From the NCBI RefSeq assembly GCF_012927455.1, contig NZ_JABBPE010000022.1:32081-96080 (forward strand): a stretch of 64,000 nt of DNA, given 5' to 3'. This stretch comes from Polaromonas sp. (GTDB taxonomy: Bacteria; Pseudomonadota; Gammaproteobacteria; Burkholderiales; Burkholderiaceae_C). The position numbers were made by a program, and so were the translations under genes. The notes under the pieces are model-generated. The model made no database searches. It saw only the letters and a program-made list of their open reading frames with translations, and was not told the origin of the DNA. Shown here piece by piece: positions 1 to 8,602 of this stretch; the first letter of the stretch is position 1; each line of letters opens with the position of its first letter.

Positions 1-1136
1 TCCACCAGCGAAATTAGTCGGTAGCCCACTTCAAGCCCCAGCGGATCCACCAGCGTCACATCGTCCCAGCTGGCTTCCTGCGCCTCCACTGTTGCCGGCG
101 CGGACGACGGCGCGGCGGCAACGAGGTCCGCACCGCTTGCCTTGCGCTGCATGACGCGCCGCCCGAACCAGATCAGGCCACCAGCAATGATCAGGAACGC
201 CAAGTTTGGCATTCCCGGAATCAATCCCATCATGCCGATGACGCCCGCCGTAAGGAACAGCACTTGCGGATTGGCAAAGAGTTGGCCGGTGAGTTGTCCG
301 CCCACGTCCTCATCGGTGGTGACGCGCGACACGATCACACCGGCTGCAGTTGAAATGACCAATGCCGGAATTTGCGCCACCAGACCATCGCCAATCGCCA
401 GCAGGGTGTATGTCGTGGCCGCTTCCGAGAACCCCATGTCGTGCTGGGCCACGCCAACAATCAGGCCGCCAATGATGTTGATGACCAGAATGAGTAAACC
501 CGCGACCGCGTCGCCGCGGACAAACTTGCTGGCACCGTCCATTGAGCCGTAAAAGTCAGCCTCCTGTGCCACTTCGGCGCGACGCTTGCGTGCGACGTCT
601 TCGCCGATCAATCCGGCATTCAGATCAGCGTCGATCGCCATCTGCTTGCCGGGCATGGCGTCTAGCGTGAAGCGCGCACCGACTTCGGCAATACGGCCGG
701 CACCCTTGGTGATCACCATGAAGTTGATCACGACTAAAATTATGAAGACCATCACGCCGACTGCAAAGTTGCCGCCCACCAGAAAATGACCAAAAGCCTC
801 GATCACTTTACCGGCAGCGTCCGGGCCGGTGTGCCCTTCCATCAACACGACGCGGGTGGAGGCGACGTTGAGCGACAGCCGAAGCAGCGTGGTGAACAGC
901 AGCACCGCAGGAAAGGCCGCGAAGTCCAGCGCCTTCATGGTGTACATGCTGACCAGCAAAACCATGATGGACAGCGCAATATTGAACGTGAACAACAAGT
1001 CCAGTAAAAACGGCGGCAGTGGCAGAATCATCATGCTGAGAATCAGAATGATCAGGACAGGACCTACCAGCCCCTTGCCATTGCTGCCTGCCAACATTTG
1101 CTTGGGCAGACGCAACCATGAATTGAGCACCGTCAT
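1..1136 (-). CDS. flhA: Flagellar biosynthesis protein FlhA (N-terminal part, cut by window edge)
   Basis: FlhA is the inner-membrane export-gate component of the flagellar type III secretion apparatus. About 378 N-terminal residues are visible; the gene runs off the left edge. Translation of the minus strand gives the hydrophobic FHIPEP block, including LLRLSLNVASTRVVLMEG and the signature TKGAGRIAEVGARFTLDAMP, followed by further membrane segments and the start of the cytoplasmic domain (DDVTLVDPLGLEVGYRLISL). The start is the ATG at 1136, which overlaps the flhB stop as ATGA, so the two are probably translationally coupled. It is the last visible gene of the cheRDBYZ-flhBA series. The identification is firm; the C-terminal cytoplasmic domain cannot be assessed. 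Confidence 0.96.
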   Translation of the reverse strand, partial: MTVLNSWLRLPKQMLAGSNGKGLVGPVLIILILSMMILPLPPFLLDLLFTFNIALSIMVLLVSMYTMKALDFAAFPAVLLFTTLLRLSLNVASTRVVLMEGHTGPDAAGKVIEAFGHFLVGGNFAVGVMVFIILVVINFMVITKGAGRIAEVGARFTLDAMPGKQMAIDADLNAGLIGEDVARKRRAEVAQEADFYGSMDGASKFVRGDAVAGLLILVINIIGGLIVGVAQHDMGFSEAATTYTLLAIGDGLVAQIPALVISTAAGVIVSRVTTDEDVGGQLTGQLFANPQVLFLTAGVIGMMGLIPGMPNLAFLIIAGGLIWFGRRVMQRKASGADLVAAAPSSAPATVEAQEASWDDVTLVDPLGLEVGYRLISLV

Positions 1137-2278
1137 GCGGTAGTCCCCAGGGGATCAAGTGATTCTGGAACTGGCAAATTCTGGGGAGCACGCGGTGCGG
1201 TGCCGCCTTCGCTCAACTGGTGATTGAGCTGATACGCCCAGGCCAGCACTTCGGCCACTGCGGCATACAGGGACGCAGGAATTTCGTCGCCCAGTTTGGT
1301 GTGGCAGTACAGTGCCCGGGTCAGTGGCGCGGCCTCCAGAATCGGAATCTTGTTTTCTTCGGCCATGGCGCGAATGCGTAAGGCCACCAGATCAGCACCT
1401 TTGGCAACCACGCGTGGCGCGCGCATTTCCTTGTCATGGTATTTCAGGGCGACCGCAAAATGGGTGGGATTGGTAACGATGATGTCGGCCTTGGGCACTT
1501 CGGCCATCATGCGGCGCTTGGCCATCTGCTGCTGCTGCCGGCGGATCTGCGCCTTGACCTGCGGATCGCCGTCGTTTTCTTTTTGTTCCTGCCGCAAGTC
1601 CTCGCGCGACATGCGCAGCTTGCGATGGTGGCTCCACAGCTGGTAGGGCACATCGATGAGTGCCACCAGCAGCAAAGAACCAATGATGAGCGCGCAAGTC
1701 AGGGCCACCAGCTTGAGGGCATGCGGCAGTGCCGCATGCACCGGCTCGCTCATCAGCGCCATGATATCGCTCACTTCGGCCGAGATGACCCACCATGCAA
1801 CGCCGCCGACCAGCAGGGACTTGACGATGGTCTTGACCAGTTCAGCGAGTGATTCGGTCGAAAACATGCGACCAATTCCGGCCACAGGATTCATTTTTGA
1901 GAAAGTGGGCGCCAACGATTTGGTTGAAAACAGCCAGCCACCGAGCATCATGGGCGCCACCAGCGCAGCCACCAGCATCATGGCCAACAGCGGCATCAGT
2001 GCCTGCAGCGCGTGCAACACTGCTGTGCCGGCTTGCACCATCATGTGAGAGGCATCGAATGCTGAGGCCCGCTCAAATTGCAGGCCATTGCGCAAGGCGC
2101 TGCTGAAATGCCCCCCCATCATCGCGCCCATGGCCCACAAGCCGCCCATGCCGGTCACCAGCATCACAAACGTGACCAGCTCGCGAGAGCGTGCAACTTG
2201 CCCCTCCTCACGAGCTTTTTCCAGACGCGCGGGCGAGGCGGGTTCTGATTTTTCAAGGTCACTTTCTTCCGCCATCAA
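1133..2278 (-). CDS. flhB: Flagellar biosynthesis protein FlhB
   Basis: FlhB is the substrate-specificity switch of the flagellar export gate. The 381-residue product has the usual length and order: a charged N-terminus (EKAREEGQVARSREL), four hydrophobic segments between about residues 30 and 210, and a cytoplasmic domain with the autocleavage motif NPTH (within VTNPTHFAVALKY, near residue 270). In the family, cleavage between N and P switches export from rod/hook to filament substrates. Two adjacent ATGs (MMAEE) make the start uncertain by one codon. It overlaps flhA by 4 bp and lies 126 bp downstream of cheZ on the same strand. An alternative would be a virulence-type SctU paralogue, but the neighbours make it flagellar. 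Confidence 0.97.
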   Translation of the reverse strand: MMAEESDLEKSEPASPARLEKAREEGQVARSRELVTFVMLVTGMGGLWAMGAMMGGHFSSALRNGLQFERASAFDASHMMVQAGTAVLHALQALMPLLAMMLVAALVAPMMLGGWLFSTKSLAPTFSKMNPVAGIGRMFSTESLAELVKTIVKSLLVGGVAWWVISAEVSDIMALMSEPVHAALPHALKLVALTCALIIGSLLLVALIDVPYQLWSHHRKLRMSREDLRQEQKENDGDPQVKAQIRRQQQQMAKRRMMAEVPKADIIVTNPTHFAVALKYHDKEMRAPRVVAKGADLVALRIRAMAEENKIPILEAAPLTRALYCHTKLGDEIPASLYAAVAEVLAWAYQLNHQLSEGGTAPRAPQNLPVPESLDPLGTTA

Positions 2279-2404
2279 TGCTCCGGATCACCAAGCGCAA
2301 CAGGCGCCCGATGTCAAAGATTATTGGGGCAGCGGCCTTGAACCGATAGGCCAAACAAGCCAGCGATAGACCTGCTCCTTGCGCAATCAGGATTTCGCCG
2401 ACTA

Positions 2405-3046
2405 TTAGAACCCGAGGCTGGCCAAAAGATCGTCCACCTGGTTCTGATTTTCGACCGCATCCGGATTGCCCGTCTTGGTTTGGGGCCCGTTGAGCAACCC
2501 GCTGTTCGCTTCCATCCGCTTTTCAATCGGGGTGTTGTCAATCAAAAGCTGCAACAGCTGGGTTTCTATGTCCTGGATCATGTCCATCATCTTCTTGACA
2601 ACCTGGCCGGTCAGGTCCTGGAAGTCCTGCGCCATCATGATCTCCATCAACTGCGCATGGGTCGCACTAACCTTCAGCGGCACCGCGGACAGGTAACTGC
2701 GGGTATCGATGACCAATTCCCGCGCATCGTCCAGCGCTAGCGCGCTTGAAAACCAGACATCCCAGCGCGCTGTCAGGCCACTGGCCTGCCTGGACAGGTT
2801 TTCCTGAATCGGCTGCGCAATATCAACCGCATTGAGCGCCCGCTCTGCCGCGCGTTCTGTCATCTGGGCCACATAGTTGAGGCGTTCACGCGCGTCGGGA
2901 ATTGCTTCAGTCACGCGGGCAATGCCCTTGTCAAGGCCCAGCTCACGCATGCCTTCGCGCATCTGGCGCGCCAAATGGCCGATGCGATTGACCAGCTGCT
3001 CGGCCGAATCGCCAACGATCGGATTGGACAGTGCTTCCTGCGCCAT
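2405..3046 (-). CDS. cheZ: Chemotaxis protein CheZ (CheY-P phosphatase)
   Basis: CheZ dephosphorylates CheY-P and so terminates the tumble signal. The 213-residue protein begins MAQEALSN. This ATG (3046) lies one base beyond the cheY stop, so I prefer it to the longer open frame that would run into cheY. The phosphatase helix is recognisable in AQDFQDLTGQVVKKMMDMIQ, whose D-x-x-x-Q pattern (DFQDLTGQ) carries the catalytic Asp and Gln of the family. The C-terminus ends in the short CheY-binding tail (QVDDLLASLGF) typical of CheZ. Position right after cheY fits joint expression. I see nothing abnormal in it. Confidence 0.96.
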   Translation of the reverse strand: MAQEALSNPIVGDSAEQLVNRIGHLARQMREGMRELGLDKGIARVTEAIPDARERLNYVAQMTERAAERALNAVDIAQPIQENLSRQASGLTARWDVWFSSALALDDARELVIDTRSYLSAVPLKVSATHAQLMEIMMAQDFQDLTGQVVKKMMDMIQDIETQLLQLLIDNTPIEKRMEANSGLLNGPQTKTGNPDAVENQNQVDDLLASLGF

Positions 3047-3047
3047 A

Positions 3048-3458
3048 TCAAACACTTTCTTTCGCAATTTTCTCAAATATCTTGGTGATCTTTTCTTCCA
3101 ACGTGATGGCTGTAAACGGCTTAACCACATAGCCATTCGCTCCAGCCTGGGCAGCGGCAATGATGTTTTCCTTTTTCGCCTCTGCAGTCACCATCAATAC
3201 CGGCAGCTTGCGCAGCGAAGGATCAGCTCGAATAGCCTGCAGCATAGCCAGGCCGTCCATGTTGGGCATATTCCAGTCGGACACGACAAAGCCGTAGCCG
3301 CCGCCTTTGAGCTTTTCCAGACCGGCTGCGCCGTCCTCGGCCTCGTCAACATTGACGAATTCCAGTTCTTTGAGCAGATTGCGAATAATCCGGCGCATCG
3401 TCGGAAAATCATCCACAACCAGAATTTTGATACTTTTATCTACCACGTCCAACTCCAC
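3048..3458 (-). CDS. cheY: Chemotaxis response regulator CheY
   Basis: CheY is the single-domain response regulator that carries the chemotaxis signal to the flagellar switch. The 136-residue product shows the full receiver signature: acidic pair D16-D17, phospho-acceptor D61 in [10 protein letters not shown], switch T91 in VTAEAKKEN and K113 in VVKPF. A few residues precede the usual CheY N-terminus, so a GTG at codon 5 or 6 is a possible alternative start. The cheB gene lies 67 bp upstream and cheZ starts one base after the stop codon. The sequence is close to the beta/gammaproteobacterial CheY type that works with CheZ, which agrees with the neighbouring cheZ. Confidence 0.97.
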   Translation of the reverse strand: MELDVVDKSIKILVVDDFPTMRRIIRNLLKELEFVNVDEAEDGAAGLEKLKGGGYGFVVSDWNMPNMDGLAMLQAIRADPSLRKLPVLMVTAEAKKENIIAAAQAGANGYVVKPFTAITLEEKITKIFEKIAKESV

Positions 3459-3525
3459 AAATTGACTATCAACTTAGGCCTTCAGCGGTGCATCCGCGTA
3501 ACCAGAAACCTTGTTGCGGCTGGCT

Positions 3526-4611
3526 TTAAACCCGGGTGGTTCTCTCACCCAATGACCTCAGGTGCGCTATCACTCGCTGGCTCATTTCTGCCAGCGGAAC
3601 GACCTCGCTCGCTGCGCCGAGAGCAATCGCTTCGCGCGGCATGCCAAAAACCACACAACTGGGCTCGTCCTGTGCCAGCGTAAAGGCACCCGCCTGATGC
3701 ATGCGCAAAAGGCCTTCAGCGCCATCACGGCCCATGCCGGTCAGAATCACGCCGATGGCATTTTTGCCTGCGTGCTTTGCCGCTGAATCAAACAAAACGT
3801 CAATAGATGGGCGATGCCGGTTCACCGGCGGCTCCTGGTCCACTTGCACAACGTAATTGGCACCGCTGCGCGTAAGAGACAGATGAAATCCGCCTGGCGC
3901 AATGTAGGCATGGCCGGGCAATATGCGTTCACCATGAACCGCCTCCGTCACAGCGACGCGGCACAAGCCGTTAAGACGCTGGGCAAAAGAATTGGTAAAG
4001 CCGGCGGGCATGTGCTGCGCAATCAGAATGCCCGGGCTGTCCGGCGGCAGCGGCTGTAACAGTTCCCGGATCGCTTCAGTGCCACCGGTAGACGCACCGA
4101 TGATGATGAGCTTCTCGGTGCTTAGCAAGGGACTGCGCAGCATAGGCGCGTCGGCAATTACGGATAGCCCGCTTCCGTTCGCCGCTCGTTTAACGGGCAG
4201 GATGCGGGCAGCGGCAGCAATACGGATCTTGCCAACGATCAGGTCCGTGTAGGCCAGCAGGCCATCACGTATGCCCAGGCGTGGCTTGGTGACAAAGTCG
4301 ATCGCCCCCAGCTCAAGTGCGCGCAGCGCAGCTTCCGATCCGCGCTCGGTCAAAGAGGACACCATCACGACCGGCATGGGCCGCAAGCGCATTAATTTCT
4401 CGAGAAACTCCAGTCCGTCCATGCGGGGCATTTCTACGTCCAGCGTCATGACGTCAGGGTTGTGCTGCTTAACCAGATCGCGGGCAACCAGCGGATCGGA
4501 GGCGGTTGCCACTACGGCCATGTCAGCTTGGCTATTGATGATTTCCGTCATCAGGCTGCGTATCAGCGCGGAGTCGTCGACACACAAGACCTTGATTTTT
4601 TTTGTGGTCAT
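3526..4611 (-). CDS. cheB: Chemotaxis methylesterase/glutamine deamidase CheB
   Basis: CheB removes methyl groups from chemoreceptor glutamates when phosphorylated by CheA, which gives adaptation. The 361-residue protein starts [14 protein letters not shown] at the ATG at 4611; a few in-frame codons upstream are disfavoured because this ATG overlaps the cheD stop as ATGA. The receiver domain occupies about residues 5-120, with phospho-acceptor D58 ([11 protein letters not shown]). The methylesterase domain begins near residue 165 with the catalytic serine in GASTGG (S174), the histidine in AQHMPAG (H200) and the aspartate in [10 protein letters not shown] near residue 295. It works opposite the adjacent methyltransferase CheR. 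The 67-bp gap to cheY is the largest inside this che cluster. Confidence 0.97.
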   Translation of the reverse strand: MTTKKIKVLCVDDSALIRSLMTEIINSQADMAVVATASDPLVARDLVKQHNPDVMTLDVEMPRMDGLEFLEKLMRLRPMPVVMVSSLTERGSEAALRALELGAIDFVTKPRLGIRDGLLAYTDLIVGKIRIAAAARILPVKRAANGSGLSVIADAPMLRSPLLSTEKLIIIGASTGGTEAIRELLQPLPPDSPGILIAQHMPAGFTNSFAQRLNGLCRVAVTEAVHGERILPGHAYIAPGGFHLSLTRSGANYVVQVDQEPPVNRHRPSIDVLFDSAAKHAGKNAIGVILTGMGRDGAEGLLRMHQAGAFTLAQDEPSCVVFGMPREAIALGAASEVVPLAEMSQRVIAHLRSLGERTTRV

Positions 4612-5276
4612 GGCGTTGCCGGGCACCTTTTTGCAAAGTCCCGAAGAAGGCCTGCTTTGCCCAGTTCCGGTTCCAGATCCAGCTTCCTGCGGCCGCGCTG
4701 CTTTAGCAATGCCTGCACCAGTTCCTGTTCCTCGCGCTGAACCATCAACGTGTCGTCCTGGCGTCTAAGCTTTCGCACAGTCACCTTGCCAGTTCCGGGA
4801 AAATAGTTGATGCGGCGGGGCAGCTTGCCGCGCAGATCCTGGGCAGCTATCCGGACCTGCTCCATCTGAAGGTAACGGAGTACGAAATCGGCGTTACGGT
4901 CACCGATATTAAGCATTGACATATTGGCCAGCACCGCGCCGCCACCGAAGACCTTCGCTTCAAGGCGCTCGCGCCTGGCCCCGGCCTTGAACAGTGCATT
5001 GAGCAGCACCTCCATGGCGTAGCTGCCATAGCGCATGGCAGCGGCCTTCTCCCGCGAGTTCGGATCCGCATCCGGCAGCATGAAGTGGTTCATGCCGCCA
5101 ACACCGGCGGTACTGTCGCGTACACAGGCTGAAACGCACGAACCCAGTACGGTGGTTAGCACCATGTTCTCGGCGGTGATGTAGTACTCCCCAGGCAATA
5201 GCTTGACGGCTGAAATCTCCAGCTCGCGATCAAAGTAGTGGCGCGTGGCAAGCTGCTCGAGGTCAAGTGCAATCAT
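4608..5276 (-). CDS. cheD: Chemoreceptor glutamine deamidase CheD
   Basis: CheD deamidates specific receptor glutamines and can bind CheC/CheY partners. The 222-residue product has the family's catalytic core near residues 45-65: a cysteine in [13 protein letters not shown] and a histidine in [10 protein letters not shown], plus the threonine-rich stretch before them. The C-terminus (about 40 residues after [11 protein letters not shown]) is a variable tail. Both ends overlap neighbours by ATGA junctions (cheR upstream, cheB downstream), so the three adaptation enzymes are probably translated as a coupled unit. No cheC is visible here; CheZ provides the CheY-P phosphatase instead. Confidence 0.95.
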   Translation of the reverse strand: MIALDLEQLATRHYFDRELEISAVKLLPGEYYITAENMVLTTVLGSCVSACVRDSTAGVGGMNHFMLPDADPNSREKAAAMRYGSYAMEVLLNALFKAGARRERLEAKVFGGGAVLANMSMLNIGDRNADFVLRYLQMEQVRIAAQDLRGKLPRRINYFPGTGKVTVRKLRRQDDTLMVQREEQELVQALLKQRGRRKLDLEPELGKAGLLRDFAKRCPATP

Positions 5277-6142
5277 GCGGCCACCTTGGTCCGCTCTGAA
5301 GCAAGTTCATAAACCGTCTGACCCCGCAACCGGAGTGTCCGGCTGGCAAACGAGAAATTTTCAGAATGCCCGGCAAATAGCAAGGCATGCGGCTTCATCA
5401 GCAGCGCAAAGCGCTCCAGAATTTTCGCTTGCGTAGGCTTGTCGAAATAAATCATGACGTTGCGACAGAAGAGGGCGTCAAACGTGTCGTTTAACGCCCA
5501 TCGCGGATCCAGCAGATTGAGCCGCGAGAACTTGACCATCGCCGCGACTTCCGGTCGTATCCTGACCAGACCCGCCTGCGCGCCTGAGCCTTTTAGAAAA
5601 AACCGCCTGAGGCGCTCCGGCGACAGCTTGCAGACTTGCTCCATCGTAAAAACGCCTGCCATTGCCTTGGTAAGCACCTGTGTATCAATATCTGTTGCCA
5701 CCACACTGGCAGAGCTGGCACGACTGCCCAACGCCTCAATCAGCGTCATTGCAATAGAGTAAGGCTCTTCCCCGGTAGACGCCGCTGAGCACCAGACGGT
5801 AAGGGGCTGCGAGCAACTGCGGGCGTGCTCGGCCAGCACAGGAAAATGATGCGCCTCGCGAAAAAACGCTGTCAGATTGGTTGTCAGGGCATTAGTGAAC
5901 AGCTGCCACTCAGCGCTGTTGGGGTCGGACTCCAGAAAGCTCAGGTATGCGGAAAACTCCTTCAGCCTGAGTTCCCGCAAGCGCCGCGCCAGGCGGCTGT
6001 ACACCATTTGACGCTTTTGCGCGCTCAGCGCTATTCCGGCACGTTCATGAATGAGTGTGCGTATTCTCGAAAAATCATGGTCAGTAAGAAGAAAATCGGG
6101 ACTCACTGAGGATGGCTCAATACTGCGCAGGGTAGTGTTCAT
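5273..6142 (-). CDS. cheR: Chemotaxis protein methyltransferase CheR
   Basis: CheR methylates chemoreceptor glutamates with S-adenosylmethionine. The 289-residue protein has an N-terminal helical domain (about residues 20-85) ending in [15 protein letters not shown], then a Rossmann-type methyltransferase domain with the SAM-binding stretch [17 protein letters not shown]. Further motifs are ATDIDTQVL and [10 protein letters not shown], all diagnostic for CheR. It is the first gene of the cheRDBYZ-flhBA series seen here. The 275 bp upstream separates it from an HDOD-domain gene on the same strand. I found no convincing sigma-28 promoter in that gap. Confidence 0.97.
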   Translation of the reverse strand: MNTTLRSIEPSSVSPDFLLTDHDFSRIRTLIHERAGIALSAQKRQMVYSRLARRLRELRLKEFSAYLSFLESDPNSAEWQLFTNALTTNLTAFFREAHHFPVLAEHARSCSQPLTVWCSAASTGEEPYSIAMTLIEALGSRASSASVVATDIDTQVLTKAMAGVFTMEQVCKLSPERLRRFFLKGSGAQAGLVRIRPEVAAMVKFSRLNLLDPRWALNDTFDALFCRNVMIYFDKPTQAKILERFALLMKPHALLFAGHSENFSFASRTLRLRGQTVYELASERTKVAA

Positions 6143-6417
6143 AGGCTTTGATGTCGTGGCGCGCGCAAATTAACCATCTCCGGTTTTTCGATCTATTTGC
6201 CATCTCTCCCATGCGGGTTGAGCAACGAAGACATGCTCAATGTACACAGCCATGGCTTGGTGCCATGCACCGAAGAGCCATCAAAAAGGACCGCTCTTTA
6301 GCTCTTTACCTGTCCGATTGAGCGCAAGCCCTGTTATCTAGCATTGATTACAGATTTTTTAGCGCCTGCTCGTCGACTTGGTGCAGTAGCGAGCGCGCTA
6401 CTGATAAGGCCGAAACA
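6143..6417. other. Intergenic gap between HDOD gene and cheR
   Basis: There is no gene here. The main structure is a perfect 7-bp inverted repeat with a 4-base loop at 6385-6402 (AGTAGCG/CGCTACT), just after the stop of the upstream HDOD gene on the minus strand. It has no adjoining T-run, so I do not call it an intrinsic terminator. The rest presumably contains the cheR leader, but I could not pick a promoter with confidence. Confidence 0.5.
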
Positions 6418-7617
6418 CTAAAGCTTGATGGTCTGCGCCCACGCGAGTGCCGCCAGATGCGCATGGTTAACATGCTCAGCGGTCATGAACAACGCATCTG
6501 CGAACTCTGACGCGCAGCCATACTCCCGCTCGCAGGCTTCCGCGAGCGCCAAAAATGGCCCATACACGCCATCCCGCGTAACGAGGGCTTGCGCAATCGC
6601 CTCCGGTAACGTGATCTGCTTCAGGACATCCTGGACTGGAATTCCCAGAAACTGATCCAGCAACGAAAACATTCCCACGATAAACAGGTTTTCCGCTTCG
6701 CTTTTGGAAAGCAAGCCGCGACCCAGCAATTCTGTAAATCGCCCGCGAATCATGGCCGCTTGCAGCAAGGCGGGTGAAAAACCGACCGGATTGGTCGTCG
6801 CAAGTAGTAACGACAGCCATCGAAGAAAGGGCGTGTAACCCAACATCGCGACCGCATGGCGTAGCGACTGAATTTCCACATCTATGCCAAAGCCGGCGGA
6901 ATTGATATAGCGAAGCAACCGGTACGAAAGGACTGCGTCATGCTTCAGAAGTTTTTCCAGTTCACGCACATCGGCGTTTTCCTGGACCATTTGCATCAGT
7001 TGCAAAATTAGCACCGATTGCGGACCAAGCTCTCCTGGCAGGCTCGGCTTGCGTGGAGTCGAGCAGAGATCTTTGAAGAATCCGTTCAACCCCATAGGGG
7101 CACAGGCATCGAACTCCCGCCAGCCCGCAAACTGATCCACCAACACAGAGATTTGAGGCTGTGACTGCTTGACGAGGCGGCTTATCGCAGTCAGGTCTGT
7201 ATGCCTGAGGCCAAGCTCCACGTAGGTCAAAAGCGCAAGCAAGCTCTCGTTTGATTCAAGGAAACCAAGGTCAGCATCGCACAGCCCCAAGCCAAAGCCG
7301 CGCTCGTGTAACGACCGGGCAACAGTTAAATCGATCCCATCAACCAGATCCCTCCGGTCCAGCATCAATACAGTCTCAGCGGGCGCTATGACTTGCAGGG
7401 TTTTCGCCGACACCCCGACTGGCCTTGCATCCAGAAACAGCAAGCCCAATGGCGCGCCACTGGCACGCTCAGCGACAAGTGCAAGAAGTTGATCCAGGTC
7501 GCCTTCCTCCGGCAGACCGCTGCTATTTTCCTTTTTTTGCCATGCCAGCTTGTAGCCTTTGACCTGCTGTTGAGGGCCAAGAAGGGGTATTCGGACAAGA
7601 TACTTATCTTCGGACAT
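6418..7617 (-). CDS. HDOD domain signalling protein (YuxH/COG3434 type, degenerate EAL half)
   Basis: The 399-residue protein has two parts. Residues about 1-190 resemble a degenerate EAL-type domain (KYLVRIPLLGPQQQVKGYKL at the start) without an EAL motif or the usual catalytic acids, so diguanylate phosphodiesterase activity is unlikely. Residues about 200-390 form an HDOD domain (LILQLMQMVQENADVRELEK, LSYRLLRYINSAGFG, MLGYTPFLRW), a non-catalytic relative of HD phosphohydrolases used in signalling. It lies upstream of cheR on the same strand, so a role in motility or chemotaxis control is an inference. A clear paralogue lies at 42314-43522. The precise function is unknown. Confidence 0.85.
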   Translation of the reverse strand: MSEDKYLVRIPLLGPQQQVKGYKLAWQKKENSSGLPEEGDLDQLLALVAERASGAPLGLLFLDARPVGVSAKTLQVIAPAETVLMLDRRDLVDGIDLTVARSLHERGFGLGLCDADLGFLESNESLLALLTYVELGLRHTDLTAISRLVKQSQPQISVLVDQFAGWREFDACAPMGLNGFFKDLCSTPRKPSLPGELGPQSVLILQLMQMVQENADVRELEKLLKHDAVLSYRLLRYINSAGFGIDVEIQSLRHAVAMLGYTPFLRWLSLLLATTNPVGFSPALLQAAMIRGRFTELLGRGLLSKSEAENLFIVGMFSLLDQFLGIPVQDVLKQITLPEAIAQALVTRDGVYGPFLALAEACEREYGCASEFADALFMTAEHVNHAHLAALAWAQTIKL

Positions 7618-7640
7618 CGAGTTTCAAAAAAAAATAGCGA

Positions 7641-7668
7641 GAATTAAGTTCCGTGTCGTCATTGACAA
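7641..7668 (-). promoter_or_regulatory. Candidate sigma-70 promoter of the HDOD gene
   Basis: On the minus strand a TTGTCA (7668-7663) is followed after 16 bases by TAATTC (7646-7641), about 25 bases before the start codon. The spacing is acceptable and the match moderate. The leader contains a run of T residues and no obvious Shine-Dalgarno sequence. Confidence 0.3.
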
Positions 7669-8299
7669 GTTACGACCGTTGACTTCACGCAGGCCGCTGA
7701 AGGAAATTACATGAGCATGCGAGACCGCGTGGTGCCTAAAGATCTCGAGCCTCTCTGCCCCTTCACCCGCGCCAAGGACGCCGAAAACCTGCAGATTTTT
7801 TTCGCCTAAATTTTCCGACTTAGACACTCAGCGTCAGATTTTTCATTTTTGATGGTACGGAATAGTTAGCGAAGTGATTGTCCAAAGAACATAGAAATCA
7901 TCTTTCTTCTTTCTTAATCGGCAGCTGCACAGTGACGCATCAGTTTTGCTACCCGTGCTGACCCGTTGCCTCGGGTAAAAAATGTGGCTATCCACCAAAC
8001 GCCGGCATGCCCCAGACATCGTGGTCCGGCGAAATTCCGAAATCACCAAACTGCTTGCACTGACCGGCGTGAAGGTAAAACTACTGGCGCAAGAGCCTAT
8101 GTGATCGTCATCCACCAGAGCAGGCCGCGCGTGTCCACCAAGAGGTCCAGATGCGCGTCAGGTTAATTAAAGAAGCCGACGTCAAACCTGACTAATTGCT
8201 TGCCGCGCCCTGCGGACAGAGGCGCTGCGTTGTGTCGACAGAGATCTGAAGGTGAATGAAGTCCGGGTCAGGCCCAGTGGTCTGCCTGAGTCATGTAAT
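7669..8299. other. Long gene-poor gap with one dubious 40-codon frame
   Basis: No recognisable gene was found in these roughly 630 bases. A 40-codon plus-strand frame at 7982-8104 (starting ATGTGG) resembles nothing I know and lacks a strong ribosome-binding site. An 8-bp inverted repeat (GTCAGGTT at 8157-8164, AACCTGAC at 8185-8192) flanks a 20-base spacer. The stretch is more AT-rich than its neighbours and may be decayed sequence. Confidence 0.4.
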
Positions 8300-8375
8300 T
8301 GGTGCGGCTGGCGGGGATCGAACCCACGACCCTTGGCTTCGGAGGCCAATACTCTATCCACTGAGCTACAGCCGC
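8300..8375 (-). tRNA. tRNA-Arg (anticodon CCG)
   Basis: Reading the minus strand from 8375 gives a complete cloverleaf. The acceptor GCGGCTG pairs with CAGCCGC. The D arm contains TAGCTCAGTGGATAGA. The anticodon stem TTGGC/GCCAA encloses the loop CTCCGAA, giving anticodon CCG (codon CGG, arginine). The T arm contains GGGTTCGATCCC. The discriminator is A, and CCA is encoded in the genome (8302-8300). Total length including CCA is 76 bases. All stems pair, so the gene appears functional. Confidence 0.97.
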
Positions 8376-8515
8376 AACGCTGAAAAATAATTTGCACCCA
8401 AGTCCGGGACGGACATAAACCTCGGGCGGCGGAATCTGGGCGCAGGTTGGTCGCTGCACGGAGTAACTGATTCTATCAGCCAGGCTTGAGCTGCCCGACT
8501 TCGCAGACCCCCCGC

Positions 8516-8521
8516 TATAAT
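8516..8521 (+). promoter_or_regulatory. Candidate -10 element upstream of the triple cytochrome gene
   Basis: A perfect TATAAT lies 82 bases before the chosen start codon of the cytochrome c5 gene. No good -35 hexamer lies 16-18 bases upstream; the nearest TTGA-like sequence (8486-8491) is too far. The call is therefore tentative. Confidence 0.4.
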
Positions 8522-8602
8522 TGAAAGTTGCCGGGCAAACAAAGCAGCAGTGCATCACTGCTGCCTAAATTGCCCCCTGAAATCCAGTTTTTTGAGGACG
8601 CC

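Noticed and set aside
7982..8104. 40-codon frame starting ATGTGG
   Set aside because: Too short, no good ribosome-binding site and no recognisable signature.
8157..8192. Inverted repeat GTCAGGTT/AACCTGAC as a terminator
   Set aside because: The spacer is 20 bases and there is no T-run on either strand.
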